Shown: positions 32,164 to 41,498 of the stretch, one piece after another
Layout: the number at the start of each line of letters is the position of its first letter
Position numbering within the stretch: the first letter of the stretch is position 1
NCBI GenBank assembly: GCA_050261515.1
Contig: JBLNDJ010000007.1
Span: 115,055 to 179,054, forward strand
Length of the DNA: 64,000 nt
Direction: 5' to 3'
Source of the DNA: JBLNDJ01 sp050261515
GTDB taxonomy: Bacteria; Acidobacteriota; Terriglobia; Bryobacterales; Bryobacteraceae
The notes under the pieces: generated by a model
Told to the model about the DNA's origin: nothing
Databases searched by the model: none
The model's input: the letters and a program-made list of their open reading frames with translations, nothing else
Translations under genes and position numbers: made by a program

Positions 32164-33567
32164 TCACTTCCTCTTCCAGCGCGTGCCCTCTTTGGTGTCT
32201 TCGAGGACTACGCCGAGCTCGAGCAGCTCTTTGCGGATTTCGTCGCTGCGCGCGAAATTCCGCGACTTGCGCGCCTGGTTGCGTTCGGCGATCTTCGCTT
32301 CGATCTCGGCGTCGCTCGGTCCCCCAGCGCCGGCCGCGGGACGAATTACGTCGAACACGGCATCGAACTGCGCCAGAAAATCGAGGGCGGGCTGCACGTT
32401 GCCCGCGCGGAACTCGCCCGCATCCATCGCTGTGTTCGTGTCGCGCACGTATTCGAACGCGGCGGCGAGCGCTCCGGCCGTGTTGAGGTCGTCGTCGAGG
32501 GCGTTCTCGAAGTTGCGGACGGCCTCGCGGGTCCGCTCGATCAGCGCTTCGTTCACGCCCTCGGCGTGCTTGTCCGTTTCGAGCCGCAGCTTGTAGTTGC
32601 GCAGGCGCTCGATCGCGGTCGCGGCCGAGCGCAGGCTGTCGAACGTGAAGTTCAGCTTGTTCCTATAGGGATGCGAGGCGAGCAGGTAGCGCACCGCCTC
32701 GGGCGAGTAGCCCTGCTGGAGCACGTCGCGCAGCGTGAAGAAATTGCCGAGCGACTTCGACATGGTCTGGCCTTCGACGATCAGATGCTCGGCGTGCAGC
32801 CAGAAGCGCGCGAACGGCTTGCCGGTGATCGCCTCCGACTGCGCGATTTCGTTTTCGTGATGCGGGAAGGTGAGGTCGATGCCGCCGGTGTGTATGTCGA
32901 GCGTCGGGCCCAGGTACTTCATCGCCATCACGGAGCACTCGTTGTGCCAGCCGGGGCGGCCCGGGCCGATGCGCGTCTCCCAGAAAAACGGCTCGTCCTC
33001 CTTGGGCGCTTTCCAGAGCGCGAAGTCGCGCGCGTCGTCCTTCTCGTAGCGGTCGGTATCGACGCGCACACCGGCGCGTATGCCGCTGAAGTCGATGTGC
33101 GAAAGCTCGCCGTAATGCGGGAAGCTGGCGATTTTGAAGTAGATCGAACCGTCGCTGCGGTAGGTGTAGCCCTTTTCTTCGAGCTTGTGGATCGCCTCGG
33201 CCATGTCCTGGATGTGGGCGGTGGCGCGCACCAGGTGTTCGGGGCGTTCGAGCCGCAGCGTGGCGGCGTCTTCGAGAAAAGCCTCCGTGTAAGCGGCGGT
33301 GTACTCCTCCAGCGTCTTGTGCGCGGCAGTGGCCTGCTGGATGATGCGATCGTCCACGTCCGTGATGTTCATGACGTGGTCGAGGCGGTAGCCACGGGCG
33401 CGCAGCCAGCGGCGGAGCAGGTCCACGAAGGTGAACGTGCGCAGGTTGCCGATGTGCGCGAAATTCCAGACCGTCGGCCCGCAGGAATACATGCGGACCA
33501 GTTTGTCGTCGAGCGGCGAAAACTCTTCTACCCGCTGAGTGAGAGTGTTGTAAAAGCGCAGGGCCAT
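32164..33567 (-). CDS. cysS: Cysteine--tRNA ligase
   Basis: Class I aminoacyl-tRNA synthetase charging tRNA-Cys. The 467-residue protein has YSCGPTVWNFAHIGNLRTF, giving the zinc Cys and HIGH motif, then MNITDVDDR, HNECSVMAMKYLG and HHENEIAQSEA. The signature TMSKSLGNFF replaces the usual KMSKS first Lys with Thr. The C-terminal anticodon domain is present at normal length. TACGAT lies 14 nt before the ATG; no SD is seen. Confidence 0.97.
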   Translation of the reverse strand: MALRFYNTLTQRVEEFSPLDDKLVRMYSCGPTVWNFAHIGNLRTFTFVDLLRRWLRARGYRLDHVMNITDVDDRIIQQATAAHKTLEEYTAAYTEAFLEDAATLRLERPEHLVRATAHIQDMAEAIHKLEEKGYTYRSDGSIYFKIASFPHYGELSHIDFSGIRAGVRVDTDRYEKDDARDFALWKAPKEDEPFFWETRIGPGRPGWHNECSVMAMKYLGPTLDIHTGGIDLTFPHHENEIAQSEAITGKPFARFWLHAEHLIVEGQTMSKSLGNFFTLRDVLQQGYSPEAVRYLLASHPYRNKLNFTFDSLRSAATAIERLRNYKLRLETDKHAEGVNEALIERTREAVRNFENALDDDLNTAGALAAAFEYVRDTNTAMDAGEFRAGNVQPALDFLAQFDAVFDVIRPAAGAGGPSDAEIEAKIAERNQARKSRNFARSDEIRKELLELGVVLEDTKEGTRWKRK

Positions 33568-33639
33568 ACGGGGTAAACCCTATCGTATCAGGCCCTAAAG
33601 TATTGCCGGCGTTTGGCCGAACTACTCCCCGGAGAGCCA

Positions 33640-33732
33640 GTGGAACCCGGAACGATTCGAATCGTCTGCGCCCTGATCGCGGTGGTGCTGCTCGCGCTGA
33701 TCGTGGTGCGCCGCCGCAAACAGATGGAATAG
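33640..33732 (+). CDS. Possible 30-residue single-helix membrane peptide
   Basis: GTG at 33640 is preceded by GGAGAG with a 3-nt gap. The 30 codons encode a short lead (MEPGTIR), a ~17-residue hydrophobic helix (IVCALIAVVLLALIVV) and a basic tail (RRRKQME), ending TAG at 33730. The composition is that of a single-pass micro-protein with positive-inside orientation. It is divergent from cysS and convergent with the permease gene. There is no homology evidence and chance cannot be excluded. Confidence 0.45.
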   Translation: MEPGTIRIVCALIAVVLLALIVVRRRKQME

Positions 33733-33738
33733 CGCGGT

Positions 33739-34233
33739 TCAACCTTCACGCTGCCGCTTGTAGTAACGGTAAATCACCCCCGCGACCGCCAGCACGGGGA
33801 CGGCGAGCAGTAAACCCACAAAACCGAACATCGCACCGCCGATGAGCACGGCGACGAAGACGTGCAAGGGCCGGAGCTGCAACCGGCGCCCGAGTATACG
33901 CGGCGTAAGCACGTAGCTCTCGAGCGTAAACACCACGACGTAGACGCCGATCACCTCGGCGATCCGGACCGCGTCGAAGCCCGCGAGCGCCGCCGCCAGG
34001 ATGCCCGCTCCAAGCGCGATCAGCGAGCCGAAGTGCGGAACCATGTTCAGGAATCCGCAGACCGGTGCCAGCAGGTACCAGAACGGTACCCGCAGGATGC
34101 CGAGACCCAGCGCGTAGAGCGCCGTCAGAATCAGCGACACCAGAACCTGGCCCCAGACATAGCGGGCCAACGTCGAGCCGACCTCACGCGCGAGGCCGCC
34201 CGGCCCGCGCGGCTCAATGGATTCGCGGGGCAT
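33739..34233 (-). CDS. AI-2E family permease, C-terminal half only
   Basis: About 164 residues from the ATG at 34233; a TTG at 34257 right after an in-frame stop is an alternative. The sequence LARYVWGQVLVSLILTALYALG, then PFWYLLAPVCGFLNMVPHFGSLIALG and PRILGRRLQLRPLHVFVAVLIGG matches the second half of AI-2E/PerM/YdiK family proteins (~350 residues). The N-terminal helices and the coding DNA for them are missing from the 140 bp upstream. It is either a natural short homologue or a 5'-truncated remnant. Confidence 0.7.
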   Translation of the reverse strand: MPRESIEPRGPGGLAREVGSTLARYVWGQVLVSLILTALYALGLGILRVPFWYLLAPVCGFLNMVPHFGSLIALGAGILAAALAGFDAVRIAEVIGVYVVVFTLESYVLTPRILGRRLQLRPLHVFVAVLIGGAMFGFVGLLLAVPVLAVAGVIYRYYKRQREG

Positions 34234-34376
34234 CCGGTCATCTCCATCCGCCGGCAATCAGCCGTTTGCTGTTATTGATGCCGGGCGCAGCCTCAACGGC
34301 TCTCGCGATGAACGACGCCGGGAACGGCTTTTTCCTGTACCGCCGGGCTGACCTGGAGCGGTAAGCTCAAGGCAAC

Positions 34377-35078
34377 ATGCGACTCGTTCTGTTTCCGCTT
34401 CTGGCGTTCGCTCTCGCGTCCGCGCAGCCCCAACAGCCGCAGCCGCCGCGGCCTTCCATTCGCGCCACCGGAGACGCCACGGTGACGGTGAAGCCGGACC
34501 GCGCCATCATCGATCTCGGCGTCGTGACGCAGGCCCGCACGGCCGAAGCCGCCGCCTCCCAGAACGCAACGCGCCTCGACGCCGTGCTGCGCGCGCTCGC
34601 CGGAGCGGCGGGTGCGGGCTCCGAGATCAAGACCCTCAGCTACTCGCTCGACCCCGACTACCGCTTTCCCAAACCCGGCGCGCCGCAGGAGCTCGCCGGA
34701 TACACGGCGCGCAACATCGTGCGTGTTACGGCGTCAGATCTCGCCGCCACCGGCAAGATCATAGACACCGCGACGCAGGCGGGCGCAAACAACGTCGAGC
34801 ATCTCCAGTTCACGCTCAAGGACGATCGCGCCGCGCGCGCCCAGGCCCTGCGCGAGGCCGCTGCCAAAGCGCGCGCGAACGCCGAAGCGATGGCCGCGGC
34901 GCTCGGAGTCAAAATCACCGGCGTTCTGCTGGCGGAACAGGGAGGCGGCGACGCCGTGCCGCACCCCGTCTACGCGATGGCCCGCATGGCGGAAGCGAAC
35001 GCGGCGCCGACCCCGGTCGCCCCCGGCGCCATCGAGATCCGCGGCACGGTCGCCCTCACCGTCGAGATCGCGCAATAA
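34377..35078 (+). CDS. SIMPL domain (DUF541) periplasmic protein
   Basis: This 233-residue protein has a signal peptide (MRLVLFPLLAFALASAQ). The SIMPL domain covers residues ~25-230: IRATGDATVTVKPDRAIIDLGV at its start, then IKTLSYSLDPDY, GYTARNIVRV and EAAAKARANAEAMAAALGVKI. The bacterial members include oxidative-stress and IRAK-linked BP26-like proteins that oligomerise in the periplasm; the biochemical role is unknown. It probably lies alone, 44 bp before the large TPR propeller gene. Confidence 0.88.
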   Translation: MRLVLFPLLAFALASAQPQQPQPPRPSIRATGDATVTVKPDRAIIDLGVVTQARTAEAAASQNATRLDAVLRALAGAAGAGSEIKTLSYSLDPDYRFPKPGAPQELAGYTARNIVRVTASDLAATGKIIDTATQAGANNVEHLQFTLKDDRAARAQALREAAAKARANAEAMAAALGVKITGVLLAEQGGGDAVPHPVYAMARMAEANAAPTPVAPGAIEIRGTVALTVEIAQ

Positions 35079-35121
35079 CGCCCTCCCTGGCTTCGATACA
35101 ATCGGCTGCTGGGGTCCATCG

Positions 35122-38100
35122 ATGAGGAAACTGAGTTTCGTTGTAGCGCCGCTCACCGCATGCGCGGCGGTTCTTCTGCTCACCGGCGCGGGCGCCGACA
35201 CAACGCGCGAAGAAGCCCTCTGGCGCCACCGCACCCTCGGCAAGGCATACTACGAGACGCCCACCACGGTGGCGCAGGCTGTCGCCGAGCTGAAGAAAGC
35301 GCTCGATCTCGCGCCGGGCTCCTACCGCGACCGTCTCAACTACGGCCTCGCGCTGTTGCGCGCCGGGAATTCCAAGGAAGGAATCGCCGAAATCGAGAAG
35401 GCCCAGAAGCAGGACCCCAAAATCCCCCACACCTGGTTCAACCTCGGCATCGCGTACAAGAGCGAGGGCCGCTACCCGGAGGCCGTCCGCCAGTTCGAGC
35501 GCATGATACAGCTTGTCCCCGGCGAGCCCGTCTCGCACTACAACCTCGGCCTGCTCTACAACCTCACCGGCCGCGAAGCCGACGCGCTCAAGCAGTTCGA
35601 GCTTGCCTCGAAGCTCGACCCCAAGCTCGTCGCGCCGCGCTTCCAGATCTACAACATGTACCGGCTGATGGGGAAGGACGACGAGGCCGCCAAGGCGCTC
35701 GCCATTTTCCAGGAATCGAAGAAGGCGCAGAAGGCCGCCGACGATAGCGAGGACATGAACTGGTCCTTCTACGCCGAGCTTTACGATCCGATGCAGGCCG
35801 AGCCCGCCCCGGCCGCGGGGGCCGCTGCAGAGCCGCGTTTCATAGACCGCAAGCTCGCGGGGACGGCCGACCCCAAAACCGCGGGAATGCTCGTCATCGA
35901 CGCCATGGGCGCGGGCGGCTCCGACCTGCTCGTGTGGTCCGCGAGCGGCGTGCGTCTCTATCGCGGCGGCAAGGACTTCGCCGCGGATTCCGGCCTTGCC
36001 GGCCTCACCGGCGTGACCTCGGCCGCGGCCGGGGACATCGACAACGACGGCCTCTCCGATCTCTGCATCACCACCGTCTCCGGTCCCGTGCTCTACCGCA
36101 ACGTCAAAGGCCGCTTTGAAAAGCTCGCCGCAACGCTGCCCTCCGGCCGCTTCGAGCGCGCTGTCTGGCTCGATTTCGATCACGACTACGATCTGGACCT
36201 GTTCCTCCTCGGCGACAAATCGGCTCTGCTGAGGAACGAAGGCCAGGTGGGCTTCCGCGACTACACCGCGAAGTTCCCCTTCGCGGCGGGCCGCGCGATC
36301 GACGCCGTGCCGTTCCGGCTGGTCCCGGATACCAAGGGCTTCGACCTGCTCGTCTCCTACGCCGGCCGCGGCGCCGTGCTTTACCGTGACCAGATGCGCG
36401 GCGTCTACACGGCCGAGCCGGCGAATACGATCCCCGCCGGCGCGCGCGCGCTCGAAGCCGTGGACGTGAACAACGACAGTTGGATCGACATCGCGTATTC
36501 CTCCCCCGCCGGAGTCGCTGTATCGATCGTTCGCGACGGAACGCTGGCCGCTGCGACGCCCATCGCGCCCGCCGCGCCCGCGCTTGCGTTCGCCGATCTT
36601 GAAGGCCGCGGCTTCTCCGACGTCATCGTGAAGAACGCGGTCTACCGCAATCAGAGCCTCGGCAGATTTGCCGCGGGCAAGCCCGCCGGAGGCCTCGTCA
36701 ACGCCGTAGCGCTCGCCTCGGCCGACTTCGACAACGACGGCCGCATCGACCTCGCCGCCGTCGCGCAGGACGGCACGATCCACCTGCTCACGAACCAGAC
36801 CGCGGCGAAGAATCAGTGGATCCGCGTCGCGCTTACCGGCGTCAAGAACCTGAAAACCGGCGAGGGCACGGAAGTCGAAGTGAAGGCCGGCACGCACTAC
36901 CAGAAGAAGCTCTACCGCGGCGTCCCGCTCGTCTTCGGCCTTGGCGCGTACAAGCAGGTGGACACCGTTCGCATCAGTTGGCCGAACGGCCTGATCCAGA
37001 ATCAGATGAACGAGGCCGTGGACCGCGCCGCCCTATACAAGGAAGCGCCGCGCCTCTCCGGCTCCTGCCCCATGATCTTCGCGTGGGACGGCCGCAAGTT
37101 CGAGTTCATCGCGGACGTGCTCGGCGTGGCCCCGCTCGGCGCGAGCTCCGGCGATGGCGATTACTTCCCGGTGGACAACGACGAGTACGTCCAGATCCCC
37201 GGCGATCAGCTCGCGCTGCGCGATGGGCGCTACGAGATCCGCATCACCGAAGAGCTGCACGAAATTTCGTACATCGACCAGGTGCGGCTGATTGCGGTCG
37301 ATCACCCCGCGGCCACCGAGATCGTCACGAACGAAAAATTCAAAGCACCGCCGTTCCCCGATTTCCGGCTCTACGGAGTGAACCGCCGCATCTTTCCCAA
37401 AGCGGCGCGCGACGGCCGCGGGCGCGATCTGCTTCAGACCGTGCTCCGCCGCGACCGCGTCTACGCGAGCGGCTTCAAACACGACATGGCGGGAGTCGCT
37501 GAAATGCACGCGCTCGAGCTCGACTTCGGCCCGAACGCGGCGAAGGACAACCGCGCCGTCCTGATGCTGCGCGGCTGGATCGACTGGGCCGACGGCAGCA
37601 CTTTCATGGCCGCCTCGCAGGGCGGCGGGAACGGCATCGTCCTCCCTTACCTTCAGGTGAAGGACGCCGCGGGCCGCTGGCAGACCGTTATCGAAGACAT
37701 GGGCGTGCCCGCGGGCGAGCCGCGAACCATTGCGGTCGATCTCACCGGCAAGTTCCTGTCATCGTCGCGGGAAGTGCGGATTGTGACGAACGCCTGTGTC
37801 TACTGGGACCAGATTTTCCTCAGCGAAGACACGGCCCCGCCCGCGGCGCGCATGACGGCGATGGACGCCGAGGCTGCGGATTTAGCCCTGCGCGGTTTTT
37901 CCCGCGCCTACATCGACGCGAACCACGAGCAGCCGGAATATTACGACTACGGCCAGTGGCGACCCGCCGCGATGTGGAACCCGGTGCCCGGCGTTTACAC
38001 GCGCTTCGGCGATGTGCGCGAGCTGATAACGGCGGTGGACGACCGCTTCGTAATCATGGGCTCGGGAGACGAACTCAAGCTGCGCTTCGATCCCGCGCGC

Positions 38101-38349
38101 CTGCCCGCGCTCCCCGCCGGCTGGAAGCGAGACTTCCTGGTCTTCGTGGACGGCTGGTCGAAGGACGCCGACGCCAACACCGCCCACGCGGACACCGTCG
38201 AGCCGCTCCCCTTCCACGGCATGACCCGCTACCCCTACCCGGCCTCCGAGCATTTCCCGGACGACGCCGAACACCGCGCCTGGCGCGAGAAATACAACAT
38301 CCGCCGGGCGGTGAAATTTGTCGAGCCGCTCGTGGCGCGGGCACAATAA
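35122..38349 (+). CDS. Large secreted TPR / FG-GAP / ASPIC-UnbV protein with extra C-terminal domain
   Basis: 1075 residues with signal peptide LSFVVAPLTACAAVLLLTGA. Residues ~35-220 are four TPR-like repeats (SYRDRLNYGLALLRAGNSKEG, then HTWFNLGIAYKSEGRYPEAV). Residues ~245-560 are FG-GAP/VCBS propeller repeats with calcium-type DxDxDG loops (DIDNDGLSDL, DFDHDYDLDL, DFDNDGRIDL). At ~565-635 is an ASPIC/UnbV-like segment (VFGLGAYKQVDTVRISWPNG). The last ~430 residues, starting SGSCPMIFAWDGRKFEF, form a domain I cannot name. TACAAT at 35096 is a plausible -10 with a ~20-nt leader. Confidence 0.85.
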   Translation: MRKLSFVVAPLTACAAVLLLTGAGADTTREEALWRHRTLGKAYYETPTTVAQAVAELKKALDLAPGSYRDRLNYGLALLRAGNSKEGIAEIEKAQKQDPKIPHTWFNLGIAYKSEGRYPEAVRQFERMIQLVPGEPVSHYNLGLLYNLTGREADALKQFELASKLDPKLVAPRFQIYNMYRLMGKDDEAAKALAIFQESKKAQKAADDSEDMNWSFYAELYDPMQAEPAPAAGAAAEPRFIDRKLAGTADPKTAGMLVIDAMGAGGSDLLVWSASGVRLYRGGKDFAADSGLAGLTGVTSAAAGDIDNDGLSDLCITTVSGPVLYRNVKGRFEKLAATLPSGRFERAVWLDFDHDYDLDLFLLGDKSALLRNEGQVGFRDYTAKFPFAAGRAIDAVPFRLVPDTKGFDLLVSYAGRGAVLYRDQMRGVYTAEPANTIPAGARALEAVDVNNDSWIDIAYSSPAGVAVSIVRDGTLAAATPIAPAAPALAFADLEGRGFSDVIVKNAVYRNQSLGRFAAGKPAGGLVNAVALASADFDNDGRIDLAAVAQDGTIHLLTNQTAAKNQWIRVALTGVKNLKTGEGTEVEVKAGTHYQKKLYRGVPLVFGLGAYKQVDTVRISWPNGLIQNQMNEAVDRAALYKEAPRLSGSCPMIFAWDGRKFEFIADVLGVAPLGASSGDGDYFPVDNDEYVQIPGDQLALRDGRYEIRITEELHEISYIDQVRLIAVDHPAATEIVTNEKFKAPPFPDFRLYGVNRRIFPKAARDGRGRDLLQTVLRRDRVYASGFKHDMAGVAEMHALELDFGPNAAKDNRAVLMLRGWIDWADGSTFMAASQGGGNGIVLPYLQVKDAAGRWQTVIEDMGVPAGEPRTIAVDLTGKFLSSSREVRIVTNACVYWDQIFLSEDTAPPAARMTAMDAEAADLALRGFSRAYIDANHEQPEYYDYGQWRPAAMWNPVPGVYTRFGDVRELITAVDDRFVIMGSGDELKLRFDPARLPALPAGWKRDFLVFVDGWSKDADANTAHADTVEPLPFHGMTRYPYPASEHFPDDAEHRAWREKYNIRRAVKFVEPLVARAQ

Positions 38350-38360
38350 ACTCACCGGAG

Positions 38361-40115
38361 TCAGTTGGCCTTCAACGGGAACTTCTGCTCGCTGACGATG
38401 CCCTTGCCCTCTTTGATCGTCACAAGCTGATCGGCCGCGACCTTCGCGTACGACTCCTTCGCGCCGCTCGGCCACCGGATCTCCAGATCCGCCGCCTCAG
38501 TCGCGCCCAGCCCGAAGTGCAGCCGCCGGTCGTTCACCGACAGAAAACTCGACTGCCCCACCACTTCCTGAAGCTGCTGCTTGCCGCCGTACTTCACCAG
38601 CACCCGCGCCCCGATCGCGCTGCGGTTCGACTTCGTGCCCTCGAGCTTCACCTTCAGCCAGTGGTTCTTCCCGGTCACATCGTTGCGCAGCAGCGAGGGA
38701 GGCTCGTTCTGGTTCACGATCACGATATCCACGTCGCCGTCGTTGTCGAAATCGCCGAACGCGACGCCCCGGCTGGCGTGCGCCGCGGTCATAGCCGGGC
38801 CCGCCTGCTCGATCAACTCCTCGAACTTGCCGTCCCCCAGGTTGCGGAACAGGAACCGCGGCGTGCGGTGCGGATACTCGGGGAATTTCTTCTCCACCTC
38901 CGGATACACGCTCCCCGTGACGACGAAAATGTCCGGGTTTCCATCGTTGTCCAGGTCCTCGATGCCGGTCCCCCAGCAGATGTATCGCGTCTCGACGCCG
39001 AGCCCCGCGCGGATTGTCACGTCCGAGAAATTCCCCTTGCCCTCGTTCTTGTAAAGGATGGCGGTGTCCTCGGTGAAGTGCGTCTTGAAGAGGTCGAGCT
39101 TGCCGTCGAGGTTGAAGTCGCCGATGCCGACGCCCATTCCCGCCTGCTCCTGGCCGTCCTCGTTGAGCGCGATGCCTCGCTCGAGGCCTTCCTCGGTGAA
39201 CGTGCCGTCGCCGTTGTTGCGGAACAGCAGGCTCGGCGTCGAGTCGCACGCGACATAGATATCTGGCCAGCCGTCGTCGTCGAAATCCGCGGCCACGGCG
39301 GTGAGGCCGAAGCTACCCTTCACCTTCCCGATGCCCGACTGCTGCGTGACGTCCGTGAACGTGCCGTCGCCGTTGTTGTGAAACAGCAGGTGCGATTCCG
39401 GCGGCAGCCCGCGCGGCCCGCAGTTCACGGGGATGCCCTTCCAGTTGCAGCTCGGATCTTGCCCCGCCGCGGGCACGCGCTTCGGATCGAACGAGAGGTA
39501 GTTGGAAACGAACAGGTCCAGCCTGCCGTCGCGGTCGTAGTCCACCCACGTGCAGCCCGCGCCCCAGCGCGTCGGCTTGAGCAGCCCGGATTCCTTCGTG
39601 ACATCGGTGAACGTGCCGTCGCCGTTGTTCCGGTAAAGAACGTTCTGTCCCCAGTAAGTGACGAACAGATCCTCGAGGCCGTCGTTGTTGTAGTCCCCGA
39701 CGGTTACGCCAAACGCCCATCCGTTGCGCGTAAGCCCGGCTTTTTCCGTAACGTCCGTGAACGTGCCGTCGCGATTGTTCTTGTAGAGGCGGTTGGTGGC
39801 CGACGCCGCCGAGCCATCCATATGCTTGCCCGACAACACAAATATGTCGAGCCACCCATCGTTGTCGTAATCGAAGAACGCGACGCCGCACCCCATCGTC
39901 TCGACGATGTAATCGACGCGGTCCGGATAGCCGTAGATCACCGGCGCACGCAGGCCCGCCTGCTCCGCGATGTCGGTGAAGCGAGCGTTGAACGGCAGAC
40001 CCGAAGGCTTCCCCCGCGGAGTGGGCTTGACGCCGCGCGACGCCATGCCTCCTCGTTGCGCGCGTAGCACTCCGGCCTGCGCGGCTATCATCGCGAGTAC
40101 GGCCCTGCGAGTCAT
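38361..40115 (-). CDS. CRTAC1 family secreted beta-propeller (FG-GAP repeats plus ASPIC/UnbV)
   Basis: 584 residues with N-terminal Tat/Sec-like signal MTRRAVLAMIAAQAGVL. Seven or so repeats each carry a calcium-binding DxDxDG loop, for example FFDYDNDGWLDIFV, WVDYDRDGRLDLFV and DFDDDGWPDIYV. A C-terminal ASPIC/UnbV domain starts at SNRSAIGARVLVKYGG and ends LHFGLGATEAADLEIRWPSG. CRTAC1-like proteins are secreted or periplasmic calcium-binding propellers of unknown function in bacteria. It is divergent from the heme-propeller operon at 40206. Confidence 0.88.
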   Translation of the reverse strand: MTRRAVLAMIAAQAGVLRAQRGGMASRGVKPTPRGKPSGLPFNARFTDIAEQAGLRAPVIYGYPDRVDYIVETMGCGVAFFDYDNDGWLDIFVLSGKHMDGSAASATNRLYKNNRDGTFTDVTEKAGLTRNGWAFGVTVGDYNNDGLEDLFVTYWGQNVLYRNNGDGTFTDVTKESGLLKPTRWGAGCTWVDYDRDGRLDLFVSNYLSFDPKRVPAAGQDPSCNWKGIPVNCGPRGLPPESHLLFHNNGDGTFTDVTQQSGIGKVKGSFGLTAVAADFDDDGWPDIYVACDSTPSLLFRNNGDGTFTEEGLERGIALNEDGQEQAGMGVGIGDFNLDGKLDLFKTHFTEDTAILYKNEGKGNFSDVTIRAGLGVETRYICWGTGIEDLDNDGNPDIFVVTGSVYPEVEKKFPEYPHRTPRFLFRNLGDGKFEELIEQAGPAMTAAHASRGVAFGDFDNDGDVDIVIVNQNEPPSLLRNDVTGKNHWLKVKLEGTKSNRSAIGARVLVKYGGKQQLQEVVGQSSFLSVNDRRLHFGLGATEAADLEIRWPSGAKESYAKVAADQLVTIKEGKGIVSEQKFPLKAN

Positions 40116-40168
40116 GATCCTAAAATCATAGCTGAGGCTCCGCTGCTTCTTCTAATAGAAAGGCATTA

Positions 40169-40197
40169 TTGGTGGGCCTATGGCCCCCGGTTATAAT
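40169..40197 (+). promoter_or_regulatory. Promoter of the propeller-cytochrome operon
   Basis: TTGGTG (40169-40174), a 17-nt spacer and a perfect TATAAT (40192-40197). The GTG start codon at 40206 is only 8 nt after the box, so the 5' leader would be ~0-2 nt. Confidence 0.6.
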
Positions 40198-40205
40198 CTT
40201 TCGGA

Positions 40206-41498
40206 GTGGTTGGTCCCAAGATCCTTTTTCAGCCCGTTCTGCCGTTGCTGGTGAGCGGCGTGATGTGCGGCGCAGCACTGCCGCCTTACCTGTACACGGA
40301 ATCGCCGGGCCTTTCGACGCCGAAGCGGTCCGCGCGGCTCATGATCGCCGCCGGCGCAGCCCCTCGCGCGTTCGTGCCCGCCTTCTCCGACTCAGCCGAT
40401 GCCGCCGTGTCGTTTGACGGCGCGCGCGTGCTCTTCGCGGGCCGCGAGAAACCGGACAGCCCCTGGCAGATCTGGGAAGCGCCCGTTTCCGGCGGCGCGC
40501 CCCGCCGCGTCACGAACACCGCCGAGGATTGCATCCGGCCGTTCTATCTTCCGGACGACAAGCTGGTCTACTCGCGCCGCACGCCGCAAGGCTTTCAACT
40601 CGAGATTGCGCCGCTCGCGGGCGGCGCGCCGCTCAGGCTGACCTATGGTGCGGGCGACCACCTCGCGACCGACGTGCTCGCCGACGGCCGCGTGCTCTTC
40701 GACGGACCGCACTCCGGCGCGCGCGAGATCTTCACGGTCTACGTGGATGGCAGCGGCGTCGAGACCGTCCGCTGCGATCATGGCCGCGACCGCCACTCGG
40801 GACGTCAGCTCGCTTCAGGCGACACGATTTTCCAGTCCGGCGCAACCCTCGCGCGCTTCACGTCGGCGCGCGCCGTTCAGCTTCCTGTGACGCTGCCAAA
40901 AGGCGAATACGCCGGTCCCATCGCCGAGATCGCGCCCGGCGAATGGCTGGTCGCCTATCGCGCGCTCCCGAACGCACGGTTCGCTCTACACCGCGTGAAG
41001 CCGGGCCAGGCGCAGGCCGTGCCCGTGAAGGTTGCCGCCGCGGCGAACCGAAACGCGCTCGATCCGGTTCTCATCCGCCCGCACGCCGTGCCGAAGCGGC
41101 ATCCCTCGAGCCTCGGAGACCGCAACGGCGCGAACCTGCTCTGCCTGAATGCGTACACATCGCGCGGCGCAAAGATCCCCGACGGTGTCATCGCCGCCGT
41201 GCGGGTCTACATGCAGGACGCGGGCGCCCTGGGCGAGGCGCCCGTCGAACGCGACGGCTCTTTCTACGTTCAAGTCCCCAGCGACCGGCCCATCCGCTTC
41301 GAACTGCTCGACAAGAGCGGCAAGACCGTCGCGGCCGAAAAGGAATGGTTCTGGGCGCGCCGCGGCGAGCAGCGCGTCTGCGTCGGCTGCCACGCCGGCC
41401 CCGAGCGCGCGCCCGACAACGCCACGCCCGCGGTCCTGCTGCGCACCACCGATCCTGTGAAGTTCCCCGTTCACTCCGGCAACGGAGGCATGAAATGA
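40206..41498 (+). CDS. TolB/WD40-like propeller protein with one CxxCH heme motif (HzsA-like)
   Basis: 430 residues, N-terminus hydrophobic (PVLPLLVSGVMCGAALP) as for a signal peptide. Residues ~50-270 are WD40-like/TolB-type blades (AAVSFDGARVLFAGRE, IWEAPVSGGAPRRVTNT). Near residue 390 is CVGCHAGPERAP, a c-type heme-binding motif in the context seen in proteins related to the hydrazine synthase alpha-subunit middle domain. The protein is therefore probably a periplasmic monoheme carrier, not a hydrazine synthase; no other anammox genes are present. It ends ATGAAATGA, overlapping the next start. Confidence 0.75.
   Translation: MVGPKILFQPVLPLLVSGVMCGAALPPYLYTESPGLSTPKRSARLMIAAGAAPRAFVPAFSDSADAAVSFDGARVLFAGREKPDSPWQIWEAPVSGGAPRRVTNTAEDCIRPFYLPDDKLVYSRRTPQGFQLEIAPLAGGAPLRLTYGAGDHLATDVLADGRVLFDGPHSGAREIFTVYVDGSGVETVRCDHGRDRHSGRQLASGDTIFQSGATLARFTSARAVQLPVTLPKGEYAGPIAEIAPGEWLVAYRALPNARFALHRVKPGQAQAVPVKVAAAANRNALDPVLIRPHAVPKRHPSSLGDRNGANLLCLNAYTSRGAKIPDGVIAAVRVYMQDAGALGEAPVERDGSFYVQVPSDRPIRFELLDKSGKTVAAEKEWFWARRGEQRVCVGCHAGPERAPDNATPAVLLRTTDPVKFPVHSGNGGMK

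Noticed and set aside
40206..41498. Hydrazine synthase subunit
   Set aside because: Only the CVGCH context resembles that family's middle domain; no other anammox genes are present and the protein is much shorter.
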